Shown here: in pieces, positions 6,706-15,449 of the stretch | How the letters are laid out: the number at the start of each line of letters is the position of its first letter | Numbering within the stretch: the stretch's first letter is position 1 | NCBI GenBank assembly: GCA_964557955.1 | Contig: CAZLCS010000001.1 | Span: 62,001-126,000, forward strand | Length of the DNA stretch: 64,000 nt | Source: JALOOX01 sp964557955 | Lineage (GTDB): Bacteria > Desulfobacterota > Syntrophobacteria > Syntrophobacterales > Syntrophobacteraceae | Direction of reading: 5' to 3' | Program-made: the position numbers and the translations under genes | Notes under the pieces: model-generated | Database searches by the model: none | Told to the model about the DNA's origin: nothing | The model's input: the letters and a program-made list of their open reading frames with translations, nothing else

Positions 6706-9140
6706 AACAGATCCGACTTGAAGAAGGACTCTGAAGTACCGGGGTGCTGCGAGCCGGACGAAGCACGGGGGGAAAAGTCCTCCTTTGTTCGTTCCTCCTC
6801 ATCCGAGGTCTCGAATTCGTCTTCGTCCTGGGTTCTGGCGTACGACCGCTTGTTGACGGGGGGCTCGCCGTCAAACGCCGCATAGACCCCACCGCCGTCA
6901 TGCGACCGGTAGATGTAGCCCGAGTTCGGGTCCATTTTGGCCAGCACCACACCGGAAGGGATCTTGAAAGCCTGGATCGGCTGGTCCTTGAGGATCTCCT
7001 GCATGAAGTAGAGCCATATGGGGCAGGCCGCGCGCCCTCCCGTTTCCCCCTTTCCGAGGGAGAGGTTGTGGTCGTCGTATCCAATCCAGACGCCGGCTAT
7101 CAGGTCCGGCGTGTAGCCCACAAACCAGGCGTCTTTCAGCTCATTGGTGGTGCCCGTTTTGCCCGCTGCCGGTCGCCCCAGCTCCCTGGCTTTCTTGCCC
7201 GTTCCCTCCTCCACAACTCCCTGGAGGATGTGGGTCATGATGTAAGCCGTCTGAGGCGAGATGACCTTCTCGCGCCTCGGCCGGTGCTCCTCCATCAGGT
7301 TGCCCTTGCGGTCGTAAACCTTCTCAATCAGGTAAGGATCGGCACGTTCCCCCAGGTTGGCGAAGGGCGTGTACGCCGTGAGAAGCTCCGAGAGCGTCAC
7401 GCCGGAAGCCCCCAGTGCGAGCGCCAGGGTCGGGGTCAGCTGTGAAGTGATCCCCAGGCGGCGCGCAAAACTGATGGCGTAACTGGTTCCGATTTCGTCC
7501 AGGAGCTTGACCGTTACCACGTTCCTCGAGTTGACCAGCGCTTTTCTCAGGGTGATGGGGCCCCAGAATTGACGGTCATAATTGGCGGGCTTCCACGGAC
7601 CACGCAGGCTGTGATCGTCCCGAACAAACGGGGAGTCGACCAGTATGGAGGCTTCGTTATAACCCCGGTCAAGGGCCGCTGCATAGATGATCGGTTTGAA
7701 CGAAGATCCAGGCTGGCGAATGGCTTGAGTGCAGCGGTTGAACTGGCTCTTTTCGAAATCCCTCCCTCCGACCATGCATAACACCTGACCCGTATCCGGG
7801 ACCATCGCCATCAGGGCTCCCTCCATACCGGGATCCTGCTCGAGCACCGTGGACCATGAGCCGTCTTCCTCCCTCTTGTCCAGACGGACCCTGATGATGT
7901 CCCCCACACGAAACATCTTTCCGGCACGGCTCGATGACGACCTGGTCCATTCCCATCCCGACGGGGGAAGCTTGCCGTAGGCTGAACCCAAATGCAGGAG
8001 GCAGGTTTTAGTCTTGGCATCGTATTGCATGACCAGCGCACCCGCTATAGTGTTCGGCGCCAGGCTCCCGTTGCGCTCGGAGAGCACTTTGACGGTGCGG
8101 TCCCATTCCTCCCTGGGGATGTTGGCGTGGAGACCCCGGTAACGGCGGTGACGCTTATCGAGCTCCCGGAGTCCCTGATCCAGAGCCTTCTCCGCGATGG
8201 TCTGCGCCTTGGGGTCGAGCGTCGTGTAGACGGTCAGCCCTTCCTTGTAGAGGCCGTCTTTTCCATAGCGGCTCTCCAACTGGCGGCGCACTTCTTCGGT
8301 GAAATAACTCAGGTCTTTGAGCGTCCAATGCTTGGGTCTGGACAGTTTGAGGGGCTCCGCCAGGGCCTTCTGCACGTCTCCCGACGTGGCCAGCCCGGAA
8401 TCGAGCATCCGCTGCAGAACATACCGCTGCCGCTCCTTGGCCGCCTGAAGATTATGAGTCGGCGAGAATCGGCTGGGGGCTTTGGGGAGTCCCGCCAGGA
8501 GCCCCGCCTCCGCCAGCGTCAGGTCGCGGGCATTCTTGTCGAAATAGGTTCGAGCGGCCGCCTCCACCCCGTAAGCACCAGCCCCGAAGTATATCTGGTT
8601 CAGATACAGAAAAAGGATTTCATCCTTGCTCAGGGTCTGATCGATCCGGTAAGCGAGAATGGCCTCCTTCAGCTTCCGAATCCAGGTCCGTTCCGGAGTC
8701 AGGAGCAGGGACTTGACCACCTGCTGAGTGATGGTGCTCCCCCCCTGGACGATCTCTCCCGCCTGAATATTCTTGAGCAGCGCCCGGACAACTCCGAGGA
8801 AATCAACCCCTCCGTGCTCGTAAAACCTGACGTCCTCCGCAGCCAGGAAGGCCTTGATCAGATGCGGGGGAAGGTTGGACAACGGAACGACATAACGGCG
8901 CTCAGTGTAAAACTCGCCCTGCAGGGAGCCATCGGAGGCATAGACCCTCGTCACCAGTGGTGGATGATAGTTCTTCAGCGACTGCGTGCTGGGAAGCGAT
9001 CGGTCCAGCTGAATGAAAAAAGCCAACAGAGACAATCCGCTCACCAGAATGATGCTCGCCACAGAGGCGAGCAAAACCAGGGTCACCCAACGAGCCCCCC
9101 TTGACTTCTGCTTGCTCCTTCGATTCGCTTGCCTTTTCAT
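6702..9140 (-). CDS. Bifunctional class A penicillin-binding protein (PBP1a type)
   Basis: An 812-residue cell-wall synthase. A cytoplasmic basic tail and one TM anchor (about residues 20-42) lead to a GT51 glycosyltransferase domain with catalytic EDVRFYEHGG and the QGGSTITQQ motif. A transpeptidase domain follows with SxxK (PGSSFKPI), SxN (NSRN) and KTG (AGKTGTTNELKDAWFVG). It polymerises lipid II and cross-links peptidoglycan on the outer face of the inner membrane. An insert between GT and TP (GDIIRVRLDKREEDGSW) is OB-like, as in PBP1a. ATG 9140 is chosen because GAGG lies 8 nt upstream; ATGs at 9146 and 9167 are in frame. The acidic C-terminal tail (TQDEDEFETSDEEERTKEDF) is unusual. First gene of a two-gene operon with the dinG-like helicase. 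Confidence 0.93.
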   Translation of the reverse strand: MKRQANRRSKQKSRGARWVTLVLLASVASIILVSGLSLLAFFIQLDRSLPSTQSLKNYHPPLVTRVYASDGSLQGEFYTERRYVVPLSNLPPHLIKAFLAAEDVRFYEHGGVDFLGVVRALLKNIQAGEIVQGGSTITQQVVKSLLLTPERTWIRKLKEAILAYRIDQTLSKDEILFLYLNQIYFGAGAYGVEAAARTYFDKNARDLTLAEAGLLAGLPKAPSRFSPTHNLQAAKERQRYVLQRMLDSGLATSGDVQKALAEPLKLSRPKHWTLKDLSYFTEEVRRQLESRYGKDGLYKEGLTVYTTLDPKAQTIAEKALDQGLRELDKRHRRYRGLHANIPREEWDRTVKVLSERNGSLAPNTIAGALVMQYDAKTKTCLLHLGSAYGKLPPSGWEWTRSSSSRAGKMFRVGDIIRVRLDKREEDGSWSTVLEQDPGMEGALMAMVPDTGQVLCMVGGRDFEKSQFNRCTQAIRQPGSSFKPIIYAAALDRGYNEASILVDSPFVRDDHSLRGPWKPANYDRQFWGPITLRKALVNSRNVVTVKLLDEIGTSYAISFARRLGITSQLTPTLALALGASGVTLSELLTAYTPFANLGERADPYLIEKVYDRKGNLMEEHRPRREKVISPQTAYIMTHILQGVVEEGTGKKARELGRPAAGKTGTTNELKDAWFVGYTPDLIAGVWIGYDDHNLSLGKGETGGRAACPIWLYFMQEILKDQPIQAFKIPSGVVLAKMDPNSGYIYRSHDGGGVYAAFDGEPPVNKRSYARTQDEDEFETSDEEERTKEDFSPRASSGSQHPGTSESFFKSDLF

Positions 9141-9373
9141 GAGCATATCCTCATCCGTGCAGTGCATGGGACAGGATCGTTTTCAAGAATCCCTCAAGTC
9201 AAACAAAATTAAAGTATAATCCAAAGACAGCATATGAGAACAGAATTCTGATAATCTGGGTATCCTTGACGGCACCCCACTTCTGGATATCAAACTCCCT
9301 GGTCCGCAATTCGGTGTTTTCACGACTGATTCCGTCGGGTGGCTGGAAGAGTTTGGCAGGGGAGTGGTGCAGC

Positions 9374-9391
9374 ACCGGTCGGACGACCGGT
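9374..9391. promoter_or_regulatory. Perfect palindrome upstream of the PBP gene, candidate operator
   Basis: ACCGGTCG-GA-CGACCGGT is a perfect 8-bp inverted repeat with a 2-bp spacer, about 230 bp upstream of the PBP start. The short spacer suits a dimeric regulator better than an RNA hairpin. It lies in the ~400-bp gap 9141-9547, the promoter region of the pbp-dinG operon, which contains no credible gene. Confidence 0.35.
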
Positions 9392-9514
9392 TCAGCAGGG
9401 GTTAACGTTTTCGACTATCGCCTTGGGGTGGAGAAGCCGGCGAAATCTCCATGAGCTGTATGCTGACGGAGCCAGAGCGTCAGAGTTGCCCTGTGCTCTT
9501 ATCTGACCCGGTGT

Positions 9515-9547
9515 TCGGACAGGGACACGCAGTCCCACGCTGTCCGA
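9515..9547 (-). terminator. Hairpin at the end of the min operon
   Basis: TCGGACAG (9515-9522) pairs with CTGTCCGA (9540-9547), with further GGGAC/GTCCC pairing inside. The hairpin directly abuts the MoaD-like stop codon (9548-9550) on the minus strand. There is no U-run, so it may be a processing or stabilising structure rather than a true intrinsic terminator. Confidence 0.5.
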
Positions 9548-9787
9548 TCATCCCCCTCCCACCGGCGGGAACAGGGCCACGCGCTCATCCCCTTTGAGGG
9601 GGGTGTCCAGTTTGGCTCCCACCCCGTTTACCATGACGATCTTGATTTCCTCCTCGGGAATGGCGAGTCGCCGTGCCACATCCCGAACGGCGGCTCCCTC
9701 CGGGACCTCCATGGGAAGGCCGGTGCCCGCGTCGTAACCGGGCAGGTATTTCCGCAGCGTCGCTGCCAGGAAAACTTGCAGGGGCAT
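9548..9787 (-). CDS. MoaD/ThiS-family ubiquitin-like sulfur-carrier protein
   Basis: A 79-residue beta-grasp protein ending in the diagnostic Gly-Gly (ALFPPVGGG). Upstream features match the MoaD/ThiS family: VFLAATLRKYLPG at the start, VPEGAAVRDVARRLAIP in the middle and the MVNGVGAKLDTPLKGDERVAL segment. The C-terminal glycine is normally adenylated and thiocarboxylated by an E1-like partner (MoeB/ThiF) to donate sulfur to molybdopterin, thiamine or another target. No partner gene is nearby, so the target is open; a pterin-dependent formate dehydrogenase lies about 6 kb away in this window. Start chosen at ATG 9787 for family length; a GTG at 9823 is in frame. Last gene of the min operon, 50 nt after minE. 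Confidence 0.75.
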   Translation of the reverse strand: MPLQVFLAATLRKYLPGYDAGTGLPMEVPEGAAVRDVARRLAIPEEEIKIVMVNGVGAKLDTPLKGDERVALFPPVGGG

Positions 9788-9837
9788 GAGAAGTCCGTCC
9801 TTGGCGTGCAACTCCGCAAACACGCCTCGCAGCAGGC

Positions 9838-10113
9838 CTAGATGCTGTGGGTCAGGGGCTTGCGGTACAGCCGTTTAACCTGAACATTGGAGACCAGAGC
9901 CATGAAGTCCTTGCCCTGCTCCATCTCGACCCGGATGCTCTGATCGTCGATCTCCATGTAGCGGGACAGCACGGCGAGAATGTCGTTTTTCAGAGCCTCC
10001 ATGACGTCGGGCGTCAGGTCCATGCGGTCATGCATCAGCACAACCTGCATCCGCTGGCGGGCCAACTTTCCACTTGGTCTTTCACCAAAGAAACGGCGAA
10101 TCGCCTGTAGCAT
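9838..10113 (-). CDS. minE: Cell division topological specificity factor MinE
   Basis: A 91-residue protein of normal MinE length. The N-terminal amphipathic membrane helix (LQAIRRFFGE) is followed by the MinD-activating region with AKQRL-like residues (KLARQRMQVVLMHDRMDLTPD) and the C-terminal dimerisation domain (YMEIDDQSIRVEMEQG). MinE stimulates MinD ATPase and drives pole-to-pole oscillation of the MinCD inhibitor, so that FtsZ assembles only at mid-cell. It follows minD by 13 nt in the usual minC-D-E order. Confidence 0.95.
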   Translation of the reverse strand: MLQAIRRFFGERPSGKLARQRMQVVLMHDRMDLTPDVMEALKNDILAVLSRYMEIDDQSIRVEMEQGKDFMALVSNVQVKRLYRKPLTHSI

Positions 10114-10126
10114 GAGTTCCTCCTCT

Positions 10127-10918
10127 TCAGCTCTTGAAAAACCGCTTCATCCGGCCGAACAAGCCGTTTCCCTGATCGTCGTCGAAGGGTACGCTCTCTC
10201 CGTTGAGGCGAGCGGCAATCTTGCGAAAAGCCTGCCCGGCGCGACTTCCCCGTTCATGCACCAGAGGCGTTCCACGATTCGTCGAGATGACCACCTCGTC
10301 ACTCTCGGGTACCACCCCGAGGAGGGGAACGGAGAGGAGGGAGACAATATCCGCCGTAGACATCATATCTCCCTTTTTGACCATCTTGTAGTTCATCCGG
10401 TTGATGATCAAATGAATGTCTTTCAGCATGCTGGCTTCCAGCAGCCCGATCACCCGGTCGGCGTCTCGGATGGCGGACACTTCAGGGGTGGTCACCACGA
10501 TGGCGGTTTCAGCCCCTGCAATCGCATTCTTGAATCCCCGCTCGATGCCGGCCGGGCAGTCGATGATGACGTAGTCGAATTCCTCAGCCAGCTCGCTGCA
10601 GAGCGCCTTCATCTGCTCGGGCTGGACGGCGTCTTTTTCCCGGGTCTGGGCCGCAGGAATGATGCACAGGTTGTTCATTTTTCGATCCCGGATCATCGCC
10701 TGCTGGACCCGGCATCTTTCCTCGATGATGTCCACCAGGTTGTAAACGATCCGATTCTCCAATCCCATCACCACATCAAGATTGCGCAGCCCTATGTCTC
10801 CGTCAATCATGACCACATTGTATTTCTTCGTGGCCAGTACCGTTCCCAGGTTGGCCACGGTGGTCGTCTTGCCGACCCCGCCCTTGCCCGATGTTACGAC
10901 CAGTGTTTTCCCGGCCAT
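10127..10918 (-). CDS. minD: Septum site-determining ATPase MinD
   Basis: A 263-residue ParA/MinD ATPase. The deviant Walker A motif GKGGVGKTT is at about residues 11-19, followed by DGDIGLRNLD (switch I) and DCPAGIERGF (Walker B/switch II), and the C-terminal amphipathic membrane-targeting helix is LFGRMKRFFKS. ATP-bound dimers coat the inner membrane, recruit MinC to block FtsZ polymerisation, and are released by MinE. Length and motifs are canonical. Middle gene of minCDE; 66 nt separate it from minC. Confidence 0.97.
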   Translation of the reverse strand: MAGKTLVVTSGKGGVGKTTTVANLGTVLATKKYNVVMIDGDIGLRNLDVVMGLENRIVYNLVDIIEERCRVQQAMIRDRKMNNLCIIPAAQTREKDAVQPEQMKALCSELAEEFDYVIIDCPAGIERGFKNAIAGAETAIVVTTPEVSAIRDADRVIGLLEASMLKDIHLIINRMNYKMVKKGDMMSTADIVSLLSVPLLGVVPESDEVVISTNRGTPLVHERGSRAGQAFRKIAARLNGESVPFDDDQGNGLFGRMKRFFKS

Positions 10919-10984
10919 GGCTGTTCTACCCCGCTACCTGGTTTGATTCTCAATGGATACCAGAGACTCAACCGCGCATCTTCC

Positions 10985-11665
10985 TCACACGCTGATGAGC
11001 TCGATCAAGTCGCCTTGAACCTCAGCAATTTCATACCTCTTGGATGTTGACCTGTCTCCTTTCGGGGGAATGGCCACCAGATCGGCGATGCGGATCTGAC
11101 TGGGCTCAATACTGAACGCCCAGATCCTGGCCGATCGGTCCCCCAATGCCCCGGCATGTGCAATGCCTCGAAGATTGCCGAATACGATGATATCCCCGAC
11201 CGCCAGAATCTCGGCGCCCGGGTTCACGTCACCCAGGATCACGCAATCGCTGGGCGATTCGATGCGAATGCCCGAACGGCAGGTGCTCCGAATGATCACG
11301 GGCACATCGGTCCGATCCCGATCCTCACGACTCGCTCTCCTCGGAGGGGGAGGAGGAGGCGGTTGAGCGGGTGCAGGCAGATGGTCCAGAGCCATCCTCA
11401 GGTCATCCGACAATTGCACCTCCACCATCCTCACCTGGCCCTTTTCCTTGAGCAGTTTGTGGAGGGCTGCAATCTGGCTCGTTTTCAGGGAGCGACGCCG
11501 CAGATCCAGAACCATCTCGGAGCGTGCAAAGAAGTCCCGGGTCTTCGACAGCCGGTCCTGAAGCTCTTTCAGAATGGAATCAAAGGGAGCAGCAGGATGC
11601 GGCACCAGGACGAAGCCGTCCTTGTTTGCCTTGATTCGAATCAGTGTCTCATCGGACGATCCCAT
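10985..11665 (-). CDS. minC: Septum site-determining protein MinC
   Basis: A 226-residue MinC. The N-terminal FtsZ-binding domain (about 1-110) is joined by a strongly proline-rich linker (eight-proline run in PAQPPPPPPPRR, about 117-128) to the C-terminal beta-helix domain with the typical repeats SGIRIESPSDCVILGDVNPGAE and VFGNLRGIAHAGA. MinC, carried by MinD, inhibits FtsZ ring formation away from mid-cell. It begins 9 nt after the stop of the upstream HAD phosphatase gene, so it appears co-transcribed with genes unrelated to division. Confidence 0.93.
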   Translation of the reverse strand: MGSSDETLIRIKANKDGFVLVPHPAAPFDSILKELQDRLSKTRDFFARSEMVLDLRRRSLKTSQIAALHKLLKEKGQVRMVEVQLSDDLRMALDHLPAPAQPPPPPPPRRASREDRDRTDVPVIIRSTCRSGIRIESPSDCVILGDVNPGAEILAVGDIIVFGNLRGIAHAGALGDRSARIWAFSIEPSQIRIADLVAIPPKGDRSTSKRYEIAEVQGDLIELISV

Positions 11666-11674
11666 AAGGTCCCT

Positions 11675-12295
11675 TCACTCGCCTCCGTTACCCGAGAAAA
11701 CCCACTCGCCGAACTGATCCCAGCTCACGATTCTCGGGAACTCCTCCCCCTCCGGAAGGCGGTTCCATGGCTGGTCATAGAGAAAAGGCTGGATGCCGTT
11801 CCGCGCCAGATGACGACAGGTCTCCAGGCGGTCCTCCAAAAAAAACCGGACGCCAAGGTCGTGAAGCACCTGTCGTTTGGCCTCAGGGGCTCCCGTGGCA
11901 ATGACCTGGATCCGGTCGCCGGGCACGTCATGCAGGGTTCGATGGAGCCACTCCGTGATGGACTCGGGCCAGATCCGCGCTGTCACGAACCGCAAAGGCC
12001 CGTGCTGTGCCAGCTTCGTCAGCACCTCGGGGGCCCCTTGCATGGCAGGCACCTGAAGGGTGTGCTCATCGTCCAGGGTGAGGCAGATCAGGTCGTTGAG
12101 GACCTCGCGGTCCACGTCCAGGCACTCGTGCAGATCGTAGCACCGAAGATGTTCCTTGGTGAGCTCGGTCAGGCCATAGCGCTCGCGTGCCAGCTTCACG
12201 AAAACAGCCATCGTGTCGGCCACCACTCCGTCAATGTCGAATGCCAGCTGCGTCGGATCGATGGGATCAACCGGTTTGTTCAATGCGTGAGTCAT
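11675..12295 (-). CDS. HAD-superfamily hydrolase, 5'(3')-nucleotidase-like
   Basis: A 206-residue HAD phosphatase. Motif I is LAFDIDGVVADT (nucleophile and acid/base Asp), motif II falls in RFVTAR, motif III Lys is in the APEAKRQVL region and motif IV is FFLEDRLET. The DIDGVxAD start and small helical cap resemble the 5'(3')-deoxyribonucleotidase (NT5C-type) group, but the substrate is not certain. The start ATG at 12295 overlaps the stop of the upstream CoA-transferase gene (ATGA at 12292-12295), so translation is coupled; further in-frame codons upstream would lie inside that gene. minC follows after 9 nt. Confidence 0.75.
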   Translation of the reverse strand: MTHALNKPVDPIDPTQLAFDIDGVVADTMAVFVKLARERYGLTELTKEHLRCYDLHECLDVDREVLNDLICLTLDDEHTLQVPAMQGAPEVLTKLAQHGPLRFVTARIWPESITEWLHRTLHDVPGDRIQVIATGAPEAKRQVLHDLGVRFFLEDRLETCRHLARNGIQPFLYDQPWNRLPEGEEFPRIVSWDQFGEWVFSGNGGE

Positions 12296-14193
12296 GAGCA
12301 ATCCGTCAGGCACACCTGTGCCGGTTCGTCAAATCGGAATGAAATCTCGTATACACCCTCTTCCAAATGGCTGTGGATGACATAGCCGACCCTGTGAAAC
12401 ACTGCCAGCATCCCCCGGTTGGCGGCGAGCACATAAGCCTCGAAGCCGCTGATGCCCTTGCTCCTCGCAATCTGGCAGAGATAATGCAAAAGAAACGAGG
12501 CAATGCCCCGCCGCTGGTAGCTGTCGCGAACGGCAAAGTCGACCTCGGCCATGTTGGTCTTCTGATCCAGAATGTACCGGCCCAGAGCCACAACGGTTTC
12601 GCTGCCCGCCTCACCCGTCACCCCCACGATGGCCATTTCGTGCTCGTAGTCGATGTTGCACATGGCCTGGATGTTTCTGTGCGGAAAGGCTCTCATGGCG
12701 GAGAGGAAACGGTAATAGACGTCCTGGTCCGGCATGGCGTAGAAGAATTCCTGCACCGCGCGCTCGTCCGTGGGCTTGATGGGGCGGAAAAACACCTTCT
12801 GCTCGCCGGGGAACAGCTGGTACGCTTCCCACTGACCCGGGTAGAGCGGTTCGAAAACAGGGGGCAGGATTTGATCCTGGTAAACGTACCGCAGCGTCTT
12901 GGCTTCGGCGAGCAGCCGCTCCCGGAACTTGGGATGGGCGATGTTAATGAGCGCCAGCGCACGTTCTCGAAGGGTCTTTCCGTGCAGATGGGCGATGCCG
13001 AACTCGGTCACCACGTACCGAACGGTGCTGCGCGCGCTCACCACGCCTGCACCGTGGGCCAGGTGGGAAACGATGCGGGACCTCCGCCCATCCGAACTGG
13101 TGGACGGCATCACGATGATGTTCTTTCCCCCATGAGCCCGCGACGCCCCATGCGTGAAATCCACGTACCCGCCGATCCCGCTCAGTACCCTGTGGCCCAG
13201 CGAGTCGGCGCAAACCTGGCCGGTCAGGTCGATTTCGAGGGCCGAGTTGATGGCCACCATCCCATCGTGCCTGCTGATGAGCCGCCGGTCGTTGACGTAT
13301 TCGGTGGGATAGAACTCCACCTCGGGATTGTTATGGACGAAATCGTAGAGTTCACGGCTTCCCATGGCCGAGCTCGCGATGATCTTCCCGTTGTGAACGC
13401 TTTTGCCGCGTCCGGTGATGACCCCCTTTTTGACAAGATAGAGATGGGCGTCAGTGATCGTGCCCGTGTGGATGCCCAGATCCTCCCTCAGTTCCAGGTA
13501 CTTGAGGACGGAATGGTTGATGCGGCCGATGCCCACCTCGAGAGTTGAGCCATCTTCAATGAGGGAGGACACATATTTGGCGATTCGCTCGGCGACGGCG
13601 CTGGGCTCCTTCCAGACCACCTCGAGAAGCGGCTCTTCGTATTCCACGAAATGATCGATGTCGGTCACATGGAGAAAACTGTCTCCAAGGGTTCTCGGCA
13701 TAAACGGGTTGACCTGAGCCACCACGATGTGAGAGGCGTCGGCTGCGGCCTTGTTGATGTCCACGCCAATGCCCAGAGAGCAGAATCCGTGCTCGTCCGG
13801 CGGCGAGACCTGTATCAGGCACACATCCAGTGCACAGGTCGCCTCCTCCCGGAAGAGCCTCGGAATGGACGAATAGTAGGCGGGAATGTAATCGGCCAGC
13901 CCCTCGTTGACGGCTTCCCTCGTGCGGGGCCCGACGAAGAAGGTCTTGAATCTGCAATAATCCGCCAGCTTGGTCCAATTCTCGGGAATGCTCCCGAAGG
14001 AGAGGTTCTGTACCAGCTCCAGGTCTCGATACCTCGGGATGAAGTAGGCCAGTGTGCGCGTCAGGTGCTGGGGTTCGGAACAGCCCGACCCGATGTAAAT
14101 GCGATGGCCGTTTTCCACGACATACCGCAAAACGAGCCCGGCTGCGTTCAATCGCTCTCTGTAATAGACTTTCCAGCCCTGCCCGAAAACCAT
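12292..14193 (-). CDS. Acetyl-CoA hydrolase/transferase fused to a GNAT acetyltransferase domain
   Basis: A 633-residue two-part protein. Residues ~1-450 are a family 1 CoA-transferase/acetyl-CoA hydrolase (signatures GIGVDINKAA, GSTLEVGIGRI, SGIGGYVDFTHGASRAHGGK and VTEFGIAHLHGKT). Residues ~470-620 form a GNAT domain with the acetyl-CoA loop as DSYQRRGIASFLLHYL and the FHRVGYV ending. The CoA-transferase half would move CoA between acyl groups and acetate (or hydrolyse acyl-CoA); the GNAT half could acetylate a protein or sense acetyl-CoA. The upstream frame is open to a TTG at 14253, but ATG 14193 fits the family start and has AAAGGCGG upstream. First gene of the operon leading into minCDE. 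Confidence 0.85.
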   Translation of the reverse strand: MVFGQGWKVYYRERLNAAGLVLRYVVENGHRIYIGSGCSEPQHLTRTLAYFIPRYRDLELVQNLSFGSIPENWTKLADYCRFKTFFVGPRTREAVNEGLADYIPAYYSSIPRLFREEATCALDVCLIQVSPPDEHGFCSLGIGVDINKAAADASHIVVAQVNPFMPRTLGDSFLHVTDIDHFVEYEEPLLEVVWKEPSAVAERIAKYVSSLIEDGSTLEVGIGRINHSVLKYLELREDLGIHTGTITDAHLYLVKKGVITGRGKSVHNGKIIASSAMGSRELYDFVHNNPEVEFYPTEYVNDRRLISRHDGMVAINSALEIDLTGQVCADSLGHRVLSGIGGYVDFTHGASRAHGGKNIIVMPSTSSDGRRSRIVSHLAHGAGVVSARSTVRYVVTEFGIAHLHGKTLRERALALINIAHPKFRERLLAEAKTLRYVYQDQILPPVFEPLYPGQWEAYQLFPGEQKVFFRPIKPTDERAVQEFFYAMPDQDVYYRFLSAMRAFPHRNIQAMCNIDYEHEMAIVGVTGEAGSETVVALGRYILDQKTNMAEVDFAVRDSYQRRGIASFLLHYLCQIARSKGISGFEAYVLAANRGMLAVFHRVGYVIHSHLEEGVYEISFRFDEPAQVCLTDCS

Positions 14194-14403
14194 CCGCCTT
14201 TCGATCCCCCGGCTCCGACGATCAGGCTGCCCCAACCCTCTCGAGCGCTTCAATCACATTTCGTTCCGGAGTCCGCTTCCTGCCTGCGGGGCAAATCGCC
14301 AAGGCCACAAGTCCAGTGCACGGGATTGAAGGAGTTGGAAGAGACGACCCGGATGTGGAATTCTTGAGAGCACTATACCTCAAAGGCGGTTCGATCAACA
14401 ATG

Positions 14404-15336
14404 TCAAACTCGTGAGCCTTCCCCGTACACGACGGGCGAAGGCGATGGAGCCTGCTTCCATCCGGCTCTCTGCGCCAGGAGGTCCAGGTGCAGGGTGGTC
14501 AGCTCCTCCAGCGGCAGGAAAGGGGGGTACAGCCTTTCACGAACGTCGATCTGCTTGAAATAAACGCCACAGGCTTCACAATACTGCACGCGGTAATGCG
14601 GTTCCGCTTCGACGTATAGATAACCCCTGGAATTGTGATCCTGACTGTCGCAGGCGGGGCATTGGAGGCGCCGAATCGGCCAGAGAGACGCGCACCACGA
14701 GCAAAATGCCTTCTGCTCCCCCTCTCCCTCGAGGATGAGCAGCGAGGGAAGGGATCCACAGACCGGGCAATAGCCCCTGAGCCATTCCTTTTCGACGGGA
14801 AATCGATTCAGGAGCCCCTCGGCCACCTTCTCGAGGGACGGTCTTATGCAGCTCCGCGCCAGAAAAATCAGGGATGCGAGGTCCACCTCTTCCGTGGTCA
14901 CCCATTCCTCCCAGGGCTCCCATTCATGGTACAAGAAACTGCGCCAGAAATCCTCTCTCTGGTCGGCACGATCCCACAGTGCAGCCTCCAGTTCCCGGTG
15001 AGCCGTTTTGAGGAGCGCATTGTCTTCCGGAAGAATCTCCTGCACTCCCTTGAGGATGAACTCGGCCGCATCGAGGTCCAGGGGGAGCTCCCATCGCCGG
15101 AGCATGGGAAACCCGGCCTCGCGCTGGGTGCGAACCGTCACCGGATCCAGGTCCGGAGGCGTCACTTTCAATGTCTCCCGCACTTCTGCCTGAAGGATGA
15201 AAAGGCTTTCCAGAAGCGGGTAGAGCTGGGCATATGCAGGCTTGTCATCCAGCGCCCATGCAATGGCCTGTTGAATTCGATCCTTGTTGTGCGTTGATTC
15301 GGTCACCAATTGGCCGTCCTCCGAGCTCCCGGTCAT
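14404..15336 (-). CDS. fdhE: Formate dehydrogenase accessory protein FdhE
   Basis: A 310-residue FdhE-type protein with the family's C-terminal rubredoxin-like metal sites: CPVCGSLP, CSWC, CPACDSQDH and YCEACGVYFKQID (about residues 185-270). FdhE binds formate dehydrogenase and is needed to produce active periplasmic enzyme, probably by assisting Fe-S/selenium active-site maturation before Tat export. The frame extends upstream to 15462, but the ATG at 15336 (MTGSSEDGQ) starts just outside an intergenic repeat that fills the gap to fdhB. Its position after fdhA-fdhB on the same strand supports the role. The C-terminal ~35 residues are proline/serine-rich and uncertain. Confidence 0.88.
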   Translation of the reverse strand: MTGSSEDGQLVTESTHNKDRIQQAIAWALDDKPAYAQLYPLLESLFILQAEVRETLKVTPPDLDPVTVRTQREAGFPMLRRWELPLDLDAAEFILKGVQEILPEDNALLKTAHRELEAALWDRADQREDFWRSFLYHEWEPWEEWVTTEEVDLASLIFLARSCIRPSLEKVAEGLLNRFPVEKEWLRGYCPVCGSLPSLLILEGEGEQKAFCSWCASLWPIRRLQCPACDSQDHNSRGYLYVEAEPHYRVQYCEACGVYFKQIDVRERLYPPFLPLEELTTLHLDLLAQRAGWKQAPSPSPVVYGEGSRV

Positions 15337-15344
15337 GTTAGTAT

Positions 15345-15449
15345 TGAGTTTCCGGCTCCAATTGAAAGAACTGGATTGACGAGTGATCCTTTCTAAGGCT
15401 GGTGTTGCGCCTGAGGGGAAACAAGGGACTGCTGATTCACAATGGAAAG
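15345..15449. repeat. Diverged copy of the dispersed intergenic repeat (copy d)
   Basis: This stretch aligns with the family best seen at 46622-46733: GAGTTTC near the start, AATTGAAAGAACTGG in place of AGTTGAAAACCTG, and an identical 12-mer AAGGGACTGCTG (15423-15434; 46708-46719), then AATGGA. It occupies the fdhB-fdhE gap (15337-15587), which holds no gene. Confidence 0.55.

Noticed and set aside
5338..6885. 515-codon rightward open frame antisense to the dinG-like gene
   Set aside because: It spans the end of two clearly real minus-strand genes and has no recognisable protein features or ribosome-binding site.
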